Shown: positions 26,932 to 35,908 of the stretch, piece by piece
Position numbering within the stretch: position 1 is the first letter of the stretch
Layout: each line of letters opens with the position of its first letter
Assembly: GCA_963848355.1 (NCBI GenBank)
Contig: CAWKDG010000012.1
Location: 1,736,001 to 1,800,000, forward strand
Source of the DNA: CAWKDG01 sp963848355
GTDB taxonomy: Bacteria > Actinomycetota > Acidimicrobiia > Acidimicrobiales > UBA8190
Length of the DNA stretch: 64,000 nt
Reading direction: 5' to 3'
Position numbers and translations under genes: made by a program
Notes under the pieces: model-generated
Database searches by the model: none
Seen by the model: only the letters and a program-made list of their open reading frames with translations
What the model was told of the DNA's origin: nothing

Positions 26932-27645
26932 TCACACAGATGCGAGCACTTTGAGGATCAAACCGGATGCGACGTCAGGCTGGGCGATGAAGGCGACGTG
27001 AGAGCCGTCCACAGTCTCGGTGGCGGCGTTCATGCGCTGAGCCATGAAGCGTTCGCAGTCGGGCGGGATCGCATTGTCGTGCTCGGATACCAGGTACCAA
27101 CTCGGAATGTCCCGCCAACCGACGGCTGATGCCGGCTCGGCGAACGCAGCCGCCGCCAAGGGGCGCTGGCTGACCGCCATCGGGCCGGCGACATCATCGC
27201 TCAGATCAGCGCAGAAGGTCTCGTGGAACTGCTCGATCTTGATGAACAGATCCGGGCCGCCTGCGGCTCCGGGCGCGTCGTAGGGGTTGGGAACGTTCGT
27301 GGACGCCAGCATCGACGGCGGGAACGGCTCCATCACGCTGACGCAGCTCTCGCCTTCGTCCAGTGCGAAAGCAGACAGGAACACCAGCGCCCGGACGTCG
27401 TTCACGTTGGGCGCGGCCTGGGAGATGACGGCGCCGCCGTAAGAGTGGCCGACAAGGACGACGGGCCCCTCGACCGTGGTGGTGTAGCGCCGAATGGCCT
27501 CGGCGTCCGACGCCAGACCACGTAGCGGGTTCATCGGAGCCCTTACGGGTACGTCTTGGGCCTGCAAAAGTCGGATCACCGCGGCATATCCAGACGCGTC
27601 AGCGAATGCGCCATGGACCAGCACCGCGGTCGGTTGTGTGCTCAT
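26932..27645 (-). CDS. alpha/beta hydrolase (EstC/salicylate-esterase-like)
   Basis: 237 residues from ATG 27645 with GGAGGGAAA upstream; the longer open frame is not used. The family start TAVLVHGAFADASGYA carries the oxyanion-hole HG motif. The nucleophile elbow GHSYGG and a late His in DGSHVAF complete the triad, with an acid in VSEHDNA. It is probably a small-molecule esterase or amidase. Divergent from the TetR gene at 27744, with two repeated sites between, so TetR control is likely. The tautomerase gene follows 76 bases later. Confidence 0.88.
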   Translation of the reverse strand: MSTQPTAVLVHGAFADASGYAAVIRLLQAQDVPVRAPMNPLRGLASDAEAIRRYTTTVEGPVVLVGHSYGGAVISQAAPNVNDVRALVFLSAFALDEGESCVSVMEPFPPSMLASTNVPNPYDAPGAAGGPDLFIKIEQFHETFCADLSDDVAGPMAVSQRPLAAAAFAEPASAVGWRDIPSWYLVSEHDNAIPPDCERFMAQRMNAATETVDGSHVAFIAQPDVASGLILKVLASV

Positions 27646-27689
27646 GATTTCCCTCCGCTGCGTCGTCTCACCGGGCAGCGGCACGCTCA

Positions 27690-27731
27690 CTAGAGCAGTC
27701 GCTCCAGAGCTTTCTAGACCGTTCGCTCCAG
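27690..27731. promoter_or_regulatory. two 18-bp direct repeats, candidate TetR operators
   Basis: CTAGAGCAGTCGCTCCAG (27690-27707) and CTAGACCGTTCGCTCCAG (27714-27731) agree at 15 of 18 positions, start 24 bases apart, and each is a rough inverted repeat. They lie between the divergent hydrolase and tetR starts, so both genes can be controlled. Confidence 0.6.
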
Positions 27732-27743
27732 TAAAGTCAAGGG

Positions 27744-28328
27744 GTGGCGCGTGACCGTGACACCCGGGCTGACCTGGTGCAGACGATGGCGCGGCTGCTG
27801 CGTGATCAGGGATACACGGCCACCGGGCGGGCGCAGCTGCTGGCAGAGAGCGGCGTGTCCAACGGATCGCTGTATCACCACTTTCCCGGCGGCATGGAAG
27901 AACTCGCCGAGGCCGCGCTGGAGGCATCAGGCCACGTAGTCGCCGAAGCCCTCCGCGGATCGTTGGACGGGGCGCCCGACGCAGCACTCGGTGTCATCCG
28001 GTTCCTCGACGTGGCCGAGGGACCGGTTGGCGACGAACCGTGTGCGGGCTGCCCCATCGCGCCGACCGCACTCGAGTCACCCATCATCAGCCCACGCCTA
28101 CGCGCCACTGCAGCGCGGTGCTTCGACCAATGGGAAAGCCTCATTGCAGTACGGCTCCGGGCTGACGGATGGCCAGAAGACTCGGTTGCCGAGACGGCCT
28201 CGGCCGCTCTGGCCCTCATCGAGGGCGCGCTACTCCTCGCCCGTGTGAGTGGGCGGGTGAGTCACCTTGCTTATGCCAAACGCGCCGCAGTGTCCTTGCT
28301 CGCATTGCCAGCGGTGGGAGAAGGTTAG
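27744..28328 (+). CDS. TetR family transcriptional regulator
   Basis: 194 residues from GTG 27744. The N-terminal HTH (TRADLVQTMARLLRDQGYTA, then VSNGSLYHHFPGG) fits TetR of the LmrA/YxaF kind, and the ligand domain has the CAGCPI motif seen in that group. It is divergent from the alpha/beta hydrolase gene and almost certainly represses it, with the tandem sites at 27690-27731 as operators. Stop at 28328. Confidence 0.88.
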   Translation: MARDRDTRADLVQTMARLLRDQGYTATGRAQLLAESGVSNGSLYHHFPGGMEELAEAALEASGHVVAEALRGSLDGAPDAALGVIRFLDVAEGPVGDEPCAGCPIAPTALESPIISPRLRATAARCFDQWESLIAVRLRADGWPEDSVAETASAALALIEGALLLARVSGRVSHLAYAKRAAVSLLALPAVGEG

Positions 28329-28600
28329 GGAGCTTGCACCCTTGACCTTCACCTGGGGGGACCCGCACACTGGACACACCGGGCAGATGTTCCGGTAACG
28401 AGGGAGTGGGCCATGGAGGCCGGATTGCGACTTCGCCGTTCCCTTCGCTGAACGGAAAGCCTGAGCCCTAACAATCGACCGGAAGATCGGTACGCGACCG
28501 TCCCTTTGAATGATCAACCGCGCTCGCTGTCTCAGAGTCGAGTGCTGCGGGAATCTGCCTTGGCTAGAGTCGTGGCTCGAGACGAAGGGGTGCAGACCGG
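28329..28600. other. intergenic region before the glycoside hydrolase
   Basis: About 270 bases. A minus-strand frame here (down to 28230) encodes a zinc-ribbon-like Cys pattern but overlaps the tetR 3' end and is probably chance. No clear promoter boxes were found before GTG 28601. Confidence 0.4.
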
Positions 28601-30472
28601 GTGCTGACGCGACGCGACTTGCTGAAGGGCGGCGGGGGTGCCGTCCTCGCCGGCCTGGCAGCGTCGTCGACCGGCGCTACGGCAGCCGGGGCCGCGACGA
28701 CTCCCGATGACGCTGCAGACGCCCGGGCCGCGCTGGCACTGGCACCCACGACTGCACCCTCGTTCCGACCTGGTGGAGCAGGCCCCCTCTACTGGAGTAC
28801 CTACGGTTACGAATTCTCCAAAAACACGTTGATACCCGAGGACGTCTGGAAGACCAACGTCGACTGGGTGGCGGCGACCTTCGGTGACTACGGCTACAAG
28901 ATGGTGTGTACCGACGGCTGGATAGACAACACGCAACGAATCACATCGCACGGCTACATCCTGAGCCAGGCCGACGACTGGGTGCACGACTGGGCATGGT
29001 GGGCCGACTACCTGAAGTCCAAGGGTCTCGAGCTCGGCGTCTACTACAACCCCTTGTGGGTCACCCGGTCGGCAGTCACGAACCCGTCCGTGACCGTCGT
29101 CGGCCGACCCGACATCAAGGTGGCCGATATCGTCAATCCCGGCGACTGGTTCGACGGAGGTGGGCTCCTGCAGTGGGTGGACACCACCCGCGACGGCGCC
29201 GAGGAATATGTGAAGGGCTACGTCGCGCACTTCCGCCAACTCGGTGCCGTGTTCCTCCGGATCGACTTTCTGGCCTGGTACGAGGTGGGATTCGACCAGA
29301 GCGAGGGCACGACGGGGGTGGCCCACGGCCGAGACTCGTATCTGCGAGCGCTCAAGTGGATGCGGGAGGCGGCCGGCGATATGCAGCTGAGCCTCGTGAT
29401 GCCCAACCTGTTCGACCACGGGTCTGGGGAACGTCAATACGGTGACCTGGTCCGGATCGACAACGACGTCAGCTACGGACTCTGGTACGACTTGAGTGAG
29501 GGCCGCCAGACTTGGCAGCCCGAGTGGTCACAGTGGAACAACCCGTTCCTTGGTTTTACCGGTTTCGCCGACATTTCCGGTCGGGGCCAGATGATTCTCG
29601 ACGGCGATCCGTTGATCATCCACTCGTTCGCCAACGACGGCGAGCGCCAGAGCGCGATCAATCTCTTCACGATGGCGGGAGCTCCGATCGCCATCACCGA
29701 CTATGTCGATACGATCGGGAACAACGCCCACATCTACCAGAACCCCGAGGTGCTGGCCCTGCGCAAGGCTGGACTCGTCGGTAAACCCGTCTTCAACAAC
29801 AGCCACGGATTCGAATACGACCCTTCGAGCCGGGACCCCGAACGCTGGATCGGCCAGTTGCCCGACGGGACCTGGGCGGTGGCCTTGTTCAACCGGCAAG
29901 ACGGCCCGGGCACGGCTACCAAGGCAATCGACTTCGCCGCCGTCCTCGGCTTCACCGATCCGGCAGCGGTACGCGACCTCTGGGCTCACAAGGACCTGGG
30001 GTCGATGACCAGCTACGAGGTGGCCCTGGCACCCCATGCCTCGGTGCTTCTGTCGGTGGTCCCCCCCGGTCCGGCCCATTTTCAGGCCGAGGTCGGAGCC
30101 TGGGCAGGATCGGCCCGGTTCGAGAACACCTTTGGCGGCCATGAAGGCGTGGGCTACGTCACCGGTCTCGATACCAAGGGCAGCAGTGTTGCCGTAGCCA
30201 TCTCGGTGCCCCGTGCCGGCCGTCGCCGACTCCTGTGTCGTGTGGCCAACTCCACCGGCAGTCGGTCGACGCTGACAGTACGTGCGCTCGACCCGGACAC
30301 CGGTAGCACGCACGGCACGGTCGCGCTCCACGTGCCGAGCACGCGGGCCTGGACATCGTGGCAGACCGTGCCGGTCACATTGACCATGGCGGCCGGAACG
30401 AACCTTGTGGTGTGCAGCGTCGAGGGGTCCGGTCAGGGTGCAGTCAATCTCGACTACCTCGCCCTGGCCTGA
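28601..30472 (+). CDS. Tat-exported glycoside hydrolase (GH27/GH36-like) with C-terminal carbohydrate-binding-like domain
   Basis: 623 residues from GTG 28601. A twin-arginine signal (TRRDLLKGG plus hydrophobic stretch) starts the protein. A TIM-barrel alpha-galactosidase-like domain follows (PLYWSTYGYEF, YKMVCTDGWID, LGVYYNPLW, VFLRIDFLAWYEVGF with a candidate catalytic Asp). A beta domain comes next and then about 140 residues resembling CBM6/CBM35 (HFQAEVGAWAG to VNLDYLALA). It is probably a secreted glycan hydrolase; exact family and substrate are uncertain. It opens a block of exported proteins (28.6-34.7 kb). Confidence 0.75.
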   Translation: MLTRRDLLKGGGGAVLAGLAASSTGATAAGAATTPDDAADARAALALAPTTAPSFRPGGAGPLYWSTYGYEFSKNTLIPEDVWKTNVDWVAATFGDYGYKMVCTDGWIDNTQRITSHGYILSQADDWVHDWAWWADYLKSKGLELGVYYNPLWVTRSAVTNPSVTVVGRPDIKVADIVNPGDWFDGGGLLQWVDTTRDGAEEYVKGYVAHFRQLGAVFLRIDFLAWYEVGFDQSEGTTGVAHGRDSYLRALKWMREAAGDMQLSLVMPNLFDHGSGERQYGDLVRIDNDVSYGLWYDLSEGRQTWQPEWSQWNNPFLGFTGFADISGRGQMILDGDPLIIHSFANDGERQSAINLFTMAGAPIAITDYVDTIGNNAHIYQNPEVLALRKAGLVGKPVFNNSHGFEYDPSSRDPERWIGQLPDGTWAVALFNRQDGPGTATKAIDFAAVLGFTDPAAVRDLWAHKDLGSMTSYEVALAPHASVLLSVVPPGPAHFQAEVGAWAGSARFENTFGGHEGVGYVTGLDTKGSSVAVAISVPRAGRRRLLCRVANSTGSRSTLTVRALDPDTGSTHGTVALHVPSTRAWTSWQTVPVTLTMAAGTNLVVCSVEGSGQGAVNLDYLALA

Positions 30473-30655
30473 GGTCACCCCTGTCGGCCGGAGGGTACGA
30501 GGACTCGGTTGTCCCCTCAGAAGGCGACGGATGGAGTTTGCGGCGCTACAGAACGTCACCTTGGCAAAGTCCATTCCCCAATATCGACGATGTTGTCGAA
30601 CAGCGACGCACCCTACGGTGAGCCGCACAAGGGCACTTACAGACCGGGGGGAACC

Positions 30656-31573
30656 ATGCGGGTGGCAACCAGGGCAGTCGCCCTCACTGCTGTCGCCAGC
30701 CTGTCCCTCTTCGTTCTGTCCGGCGTGGCCTCGGCCTCGAACCCGGTCGGCTCGGCCAAGTGGTGCGCCAACCATCCCCACTCGAAACTGGCCGCCTGCC
30801 AGAAAGGTGGCGGTGGCACGGGGGGAGCGCCTCCGCCTCCTCCCACCATCACGGTGACGGTGTCGCCCAACGGATCGAGCTCGCTGGTAGAGACGGGGCA
30901 GTCCGAGATCCACGCCGTGGTCGAGGCGGAGACGTCCCCCGCCTTCGCCGACGACATCGTCGACATCAACTCCCAGCAGCTGGCCAACTCCTGCGGGGGC
31001 GCTGTCCTGTTCGGGTCTCTCCAGCCCACGGCCGTTTACACCTCCGACTCGGTCGACGTCACCCTGGACTCCGACGGCAACGCCACCGTCTCTCTCTACG
31101 GTCTCGACTGCGCGCCGGGCGCCGACCTCATCGAGGCCGACCTGGTGGCCGCCCCCTATTACACGGCCATCGGCACCATCACCGTCGGTCCCCCGAACGT
31201 CACCGCCCCCGGCATCACCGGCTTCCCCCCCGACGAGGTGGAGACGGGCAACACCGTCCCGAGCGGGACCTCGGACGTCTACGCCGTCTTCTACATCGAG
31301 ACCGACCCCGTCTACGCCGAGCAGCCCGTGAACATCGACTCCCCCCAGCTCTTCAGCCGTTGCCTGGGGGGCATCACCTGGATCTCGGGAACGGCCTCCT
31401 CGTCCACCTTCTCCGACACCGGGATCCTCGACAACGACGGCAACGCCGTCTTCGCCTTCACCGGGGCGGAGTGTGCCCCGGGGACCTCCACCGTGATCGG
31501 CGACATCGACGCCGGCATCCACAGCAGCTACCCCACGACCTACACCATCGACGCCCCCACCCCCACCATCTGA
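30656..31573 (+). CDS. secreted two-repeat beta protein, family not recognised (paralogue 1)
   Basis: 305 residues from ATG 30656 (GGGGGGAACC upstream). A Sec signal peptide ends near SGVASA. The mature start has a Cys pair (KWCANHPHSKLAAC) and a Gly/Pro-rich linker (GGGGTGGAPPPPP). Two homologous repeats of about 110-120 residues follow. Each has ETG, a strand (IHAVVEAET or VYAVFYIET), a Q-L plus Cys, L-D-x-D-G-N-A and C-A-P-G. The same architecture occurs in the protein at 60877. No enzyme motif seen; perhaps a cell-surface or matrix protein. The S53 protease starts 13 bases after its stop, so the two look co-transcribed. Confidence 0.82.
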   Translation: MRVATRAVALTAVASLSLFVLSGVASASNPVGSAKWCANHPHSKLAACQKGGGGTGGAPPPPPTITVTVSPNGSSSLVETGQSEIHAVVEAETSPAFADDIVDINSQQLANSCGGAVLFGSLQPTAVYTSDSVDVTLDSDGNATVSLYGLDCAPGADLIEADLVAAPYYTAIGTITVGPPNVTAPGITGFPPDEVETGNTVPSGTSDVYAVFYIETDPVYAEQPVNIDSPQLFSRCLGGITWISGTASSSTFSDTGILDNDGNAVFAFTGAECAPGTSTVIGDIDAGIHSSYPTTYTIDAPTPTI

Positions 31574-31586
31574 GGCCGGAGAGACC

Positions 31587-34500
31587 ATGCGCACATACGC
31601 AGAGCGTCGACGGAATCGTGTCCATCCGCGTCACCGGCCTGTCGATGCCCGGTCGGGTCTCCGGCTGACGGTGGCGGGATTCGTCGTCGCGTTGGCCACT
31701 CTCTCATTTGCCATCCCGCTCAGTTCACCTCAGTCGGCCGGGGCGTCGACCAACCCCGGTGGATCGACGAGCGTGGTGAGTCGCGCCGCTCAAGCCGGCC
31801 CCGGCGTCAGTGAACTCGGCCCGTCGCCGGCCAAGGCGCCCCTCCAGTTGGACGTGGGCCTCAAGCTGCCCGACCCGGCGGCCCTGTCCGCTTTCATCGC
31901 CTCGGTCTCCGACCCGACATCTCCCGAGTACCGCCAGTACCTGGCCCCGGGCCAGTTCGGCCCCATGTTCGGGCCGACGGCGACGACGGTGGACTCCGTC
32001 CGTGCCGCGCTCCGTCAAGCGGGGCTGAAGGTCGGCGCGCTGTACGACGGCATGCTCCTCCCTGTCACCACCACCGTCGCCGGTGCCCAGAAGGCGTTCG
32101 GGGTGACCATGCGGTCGTTCCGACTGCCCTCGGGCAAGGTGGTGAACGCCAATGTCACAGCCGCCCAACTGCCCAGCTCGATCGCCTCGTCCGTCTCGGG
32201 CGTGACCGGCCTCGACAACCTGGTCCAACTCACACCCCTGGGGCTGGCGGCGGCGAGTCCGTCCGGATCGGCGTCATCGGCCTCCTCCGGCGGCCTGGCC
32301 CCGGGTCAGCCGGCCGCCTGCAATGCCGGGTCCGGCAATTGGGACGCCGACGACATCGCCCAGGCCTACGACTTCGGACCGCTCTACGACGCCGGTGATT
32401 TCGGGCAGGGACAGACGGTCGCTCTCTTCGAAAACTCCGGATACTCGACCTCCAACGTGGCGACGTACCAGACGTGTTATGGCACGAGCGTCCCCATTCA
32501 GATCGAGCCCACCTCGGCGACGAACGGCACTCCGTCGAGCGAGGCCGATGACGACATCGAGGACGTCGTCGGCCTGGCCCCCGGTATCACGAAGGTGCTC
32601 GTCTACGAGGTTCAGAGCACCTACGTCGCCACCTACGCCGAAATCGCCAACGACGACCTCGCCCAGGCCGTGAGTTCCAGCTGGGGCACCTGCGAAGCGA
32701 ACTCGGGCAGCAATCCGACGCTGGAGGAGCCGATCTTCGCCCAGATGGCCGCACAGGGTCAGAGCATGTTCGCGGCGTCCGGTGACGAAGGCTCCGAGGC
32801 CTGCAACGGCACAGGGTCGGAGCCACCGTTCAATGATTCTCTGGCTGTCGGCGACCCGGCCGGGCAGCCCTACGTCACCGGTGTGGGTGGTACGGCTCTG
32901 ACGGCTCTCGGCGACCCGCCGACAACTCCCCCCACCGAGACCGTCTGGAACTCGACGATCGGCGAAGGCTCTGCTTTCGCCGGACCCCTTCACGGCCCCC
33001 CCACCGCCCCTGGCGCCGGTAACGGCGGTATCTCGTCGGACTGGGCCATGCCGGCCTACCAAAACGGTTCGGGCGTCATCAATGGGTACTCGTCGAGCAC
33101 CCCATGTTCCGGAGCCTCGGCGCCAACGACGACCTACTCCCTCTCGTCCTCGGGTGACTGCCGCGAGGTGCCCGACGTGAGCGCCAACGCCGGCGAGGGC
33201 TACACCTTCTTCACCGGGAGCCCGGGTGCGTGGTCCGGGTGGCTGGGTACGTCTATCTCCAGCCCCGACTGGGCGGCCATGACCGCCCTCATCAACGCCT
33301 CGACGACGACGACGGAGTGCAACACACCTGCCCCCTCTGCCAGTTCGGCGGGCTTCCTCAACCCGGCGCTCTACCAGTTGGCCACCAGTACGCCGACCGA
33401 CTTCAACGACATCACGGCGACAGGCAACAACGACATGACGGGGACCAACAGCGGGGCGTACCCCACGACCACCGGCTACGACATGGCTACAGGCCTCGGT
33501 TCCCCGGTGGCGGCCAACCTGGCCCAGTCGCTGTGCCCGCGTACGCCGATCCTGGTGACAGTGAGCGGCACCCAGGGCTACGGCTCGTCCTCACCCACAT
33601 TCACCCCGACGGACACCGCGCCGGGAGGGGTCACGGTCTCGGGGACGCTGAGCTGCCCGTCGGTCAACGGCGGGACCGCCATCTCCGCCGCCCTGGCAGC
33701 CGGTTCCTACACGATCGACGCCGCCCAGTGCACGGGCATCACCGACTCGGAGCCGCTGAGCTACGTCATCGAGTACACGGGCAGCTCGGGAGACTTCAGC
33801 GTCGGGAAGGACTCGACCAACACCTCTCTGTCCGTCAACCCGGGGACCGAACCCTACGGTCAGGAGAGTTCCGCCTCCTTCACCGTGGCGGTGACCACAG
33901 GGAACGGCGAAGAGCTTCCCGAGACCGATGACGTCGATGTCGACGTGGGCGGTACGACCGTCTGCATCGCGCATGTCGCGCCCAAAGCCGGGGGCGGATC
34001 GGGATCGTGCAATCCGACGAGCGAGACCATCGTCTATGCCGGCAGCTACACGGCCACGGCAGATTACGCCGGGGACAGTGACTTGACGGGATCGGACTCT
34101 TCAACTGCGTTCGCGGTCACCCTGGTGCTGACGTCACCACCCCTGCCCAATCCCACCTGGGAGATGCCGTACTCCACCACCATCACCGCCACGGGAGCGG
34201 CTCCCGGTCCGGTCACGTTCTCCGAGCCCGGGGCCCTCCCGACCGGCCTGGGGCTGAGCTCGTCGGGGACTCTGAGCGGCATCCCGACCGGCAAGCCACA
34301 GATCGGCGAATCGTTCCCGTTCGTGGTGACGGCGAATGGGCCCAACGGCGCCACGGGTTCGCAGAGCTACAGCATCACGCTCGAATCGCCGTGTGGTGCC
34401 GGTCTCACGCCCTACTTCCTGACGGCTTCCTCGAACACAGGAGACTTCTTGGGGTTGTTCTGTACGAACAGTGCCGGCACCGGCGCGTACACCCAGTACT

Positions 34501-34679
34501 CCACGAGCTATGTGGTCCAGGTGAAGGGAACAGGCTCGGTCACGACCTCAGGCTCCACCACCAGGGTGTCCGCCTTCGGAACCGACCTCGGCCTTCTGGG
34601 AGACGTGAGCCCCTGGTCCAGCACGTTCACGGAGACGGCACCGGCTCCGGAAAAGGCGGGGACCTTCACGTTGGTCTGA
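31587..34679 (+). CDS. S53 sedolisin/kumamolisin-like protease with C-terminal Ig-like region
   Basis: 1030 residues from ATG 31587 (GGAGAG upstream). Membrane/signal segment about 28-46, a pro-domain to about 235, then the S53 catalytic domain. Catalytic Glu319 and Asp323 lie in SSEADDDIEDVVGLAPG, the oxyanion Asp in AASGDEGS, and the nucleophile Ser in GWLGTSISSPDWAA. The calcium site (DFNDITATGNND ... GYDMATGLGSP) follows. The last 350 residues are beta-rich with an Ig-like putative-Ig repeat (GALPTGLGLSSSGTLSGIPT). It is a secreted acid-type endopeptidase by family. Its 3' end overlaps the convergent GNAT gene by 14 bases. Confidence 0.9.
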   Translation: MRTYAERRRNRVHPRHRPVDARSGLRLTVAGFVVALATLSFAIPLSSPQSAGASTNPGGSTSVVSRAAQAGPGVSELGPSPAKAPLQLDVGLKLPDPAALSAFIASVSDPTSPEYRQYLAPGQFGPMFGPTATTVDSVRAALRQAGLKVGALYDGMLLPVTTTVAGAQKAFGVTMRSFRLPSGKVVNANVTAAQLPSSIASSVSGVTGLDNLVQLTPLGLAAASPSGSASSASSGGLAPGQPAACNAGSGNWDADDIAQAYDFGPLYDAGDFGQGQTVALFENSGYSTSNVATYQTCYGTSVPIQIEPTSATNGTPSSEADDDIEDVVGLAPGITKVLVYEVQSTYVATYAEIANDDLAQAVSSSWGTCEANSGSNPTLEEPIFAQMAAQGQSMFAASGDEGSEACNGTGSEPPFNDSLAVGDPAGQPYVTGVGGTALTALGDPPTTPPTETVWNSTIGEGSAFAGPLHGPPTAPGAGNGGISSDWAMPAYQNGSGVINGYSSSTPCSGASAPTTTYSLSSSGDCREVPDVSANAGEGYTFFTGSPGAWSGWLGTSISSPDWAAMTALINASTTTTECNTPAPSASSAGFLNPALYQLATSTPTDFNDITATGNNDMTGTNSGAYPTTTGYDMATGLGSPVAANLAQSLCPRTPILVTVSGTQGYGSSSPTFTPTDTAPGGVTVSGTLSCPSVNGGTAISAALAAGSYTIDAAQCTGITDSEPLSYVIEYTGSSGDFSVGKDSTNTSLSVNPGTEPYGQESSASFTVAVTTGNGEELPETDDVDVDVGGTTVCIAHVAPKAGGGSGSCNPTSETIVYAGSYTATADYAGDSDLTGSDSSTAFAVTLVLTSPPLPNPTWEMPYSTTITATGAAPGPVTFSEPGALPTGLGLSSSGTLSGIPTGKPQIGESFPFVVTANGPNGATGSQSYSITLESPCGAGLTPYFLTASSNTGDFLGLFCTNSAGTGAYTQYSTSYVVQVKGTGSVTTSGSTTRVSAFGTDLGLLGDVSPWSSTFTETAPAPEKAGTFTLV

Positions 34680-35235
34680 CCGGTTCCTCCCGGTTTGGTC
34701 GGGCGCGCGTGTAGACGTGGCTGACCCCGACATCGCTCGGATCGTCCGACGCGAGAGAGCCGGACCAGACCCTGAGGAACCCGGCCTTCTCGAGGGCGCG
34801 CCAGGAGCGGCGATTGTCAGGGGAGACGTTCACGATGATGGCGGCGATCTCGGGATACCGCGTCCACGTGTCCCCGACGAAACTCTCGATGATCCGAGGT
34901 CCGAGGCCCCGCCCGATCAGGGTGTCCACACCGATGAAGAAGTCGATGCCGGCTCCGTCTCTCGGGGTCCCGGCCACACTGAGCGATACCCGCCACTCGG
35001 GGTTGTCGGCGAGCAGGTAGCGCTGGACGAAGCCGATCGGCCGCTCGTCGCCCTCCACCACGAAACATTCCGTCGGATCGGCACCGTCGACCACAGGCCC
35101 ATATCGCCTCTCGACCGACGTGGGAGCGAACTCCTCTCGCCACCAGGTCTGCACATGGGGTGCGGACAACCACTGCGAGAGAAGGGGGAAGTCCTCTCGA
35201 CCGAGAGCCCGAAAGGACAAGTCCGGCCCGGTCAT
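34666..35235 (-). CDS. GNAT acetyltransferase (AAC(6')-like)
   Basis: 189 residues. The pattern LSFRALGREDFPLLSQWLSA, HVQTWW and IDFFIGVDTLIGRGLGPRII (acetyl-CoA P-loop) followed by NRRSWRALEKAGF is typical of the aminoglycoside 6'-N-acetyltransferase/IucB-like GNAT group. The natural substrate may be an aminoglycoside or another amine; sequence alone cannot say. It is convergent with the S53 gene and lies just downstream of a second GNAT gene on the same strand. Confidence 0.85.
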   Translation of the reverse strand: MTGPDLSFRALGREDFPLLSQWLSAPHVQTWWREEFAPTSVERRYGPVVDGADPTECFVVEGDERPIGFVQRYLLADNPEWRVSLSVAGTPRDGAGIDFFIGVDTLIGRGLGPRIIESFVGDTWTRYPEIAAIIVNVSPDNRRSWRALEKAGFLRVWSGSLASDDPSDVGVSHVYTRARPNREEPVRPT

Positions 35236-35266
35236 GGCCGGTCCGGCCGGTTCACGCGAGGTCGGT

Positions 35267-35833
35267 TCACCGGCCGAGGTCGGATTCTCGACGTTGCCAG
35301 CGCTTCACGTGGTGACGGTGGTCGGGGTCGAGGGGGTGCCGGTAGTCAGGGATCTCCTCGACCACCCGGAACCCGCCGTTCGTGGCGACGCGTTCGGATG
35401 CGACGTTCCCCATCATGGTCACCAACTCGAGTGTCCGGAGATCGAGCGTCTCGAACGCCCAGCCCGCGGCGATGCGTAGAGCCCGGCTGGCGACCCCGTG
35501 GCCCCTCTCGGAGGCAACCACCCAGTATCCGACCAACGATCTCCGCTCGTCCCAGTCGAATGAATGGAGGCCCAGGGATCCGAGCAGGCGACCGTCACCG
35601 GGGGCCGTCACGGCAAACTCAGCGGCTTCACCGCGCTGCCAGACCGTGTCGTGGCTGGAAATCCAGGTCCGAGCATCCTCCGCTTCGTACGGCCAGGGAA
35701 TGCTGACCGTCCACCGACTGATCTCAGGGTCCTGGCAGGCGGCGGTGACGGAGTTCACGTCGTCCAAGGTGAAAGGCCGAAGTGCCACGTCACCGTCCGT
35801 GAGGGGCACCTCGAGTCGGGGCAGTGTCGACAT
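35267..35833 (-). CDS. GNAT acetyltransferase (RimJ/RimL-like)
   Basis: 188 residues. Start (DGDVALRPFTLDDVNSVTAA), GYWVVASERGHGVASRALRI for acetyl-CoA binding and NVASERVATNGGF are RimJ/RimL-type features. Such enzymes acetylate protein N-termini or small amines. It ends 31 bases before the start of the other GNAT gene, so the two may form an operon. Confidence 0.87.
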   Translation of the reverse strand: MSTLPRLEVPLTDGDVALRPFTLDDVNSVTAACQDPEISRWTVSIPWPYEAEDARTWISSHDTVWQRGEAAEFAVTAPGDGRLLGSLGLHSFDWDERRSLVGYWVVASERGHGVASRALRIAAGWAFETLDLRTLELVTMMGNVASERVATNGGFRVVEEIPDYRHPLDPDHRHHVKRWQRRESDLGR

Positions 35834-35908
35834 CGTTCAAATTCTACGGCGTCGACGACGATGCTCTCAGCGGCTTTCGTCCGCCGATCGGTCACGAAGG
35901 CGCGCTGG

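Noticed and set aside
28230..28517. Minus-strand frame with a zinc-ribbon-like Cys pattern
   Set aside because: It overlaps the tetR 3' end and its second Cys pair is read from antisense coding sequence; no start signal.
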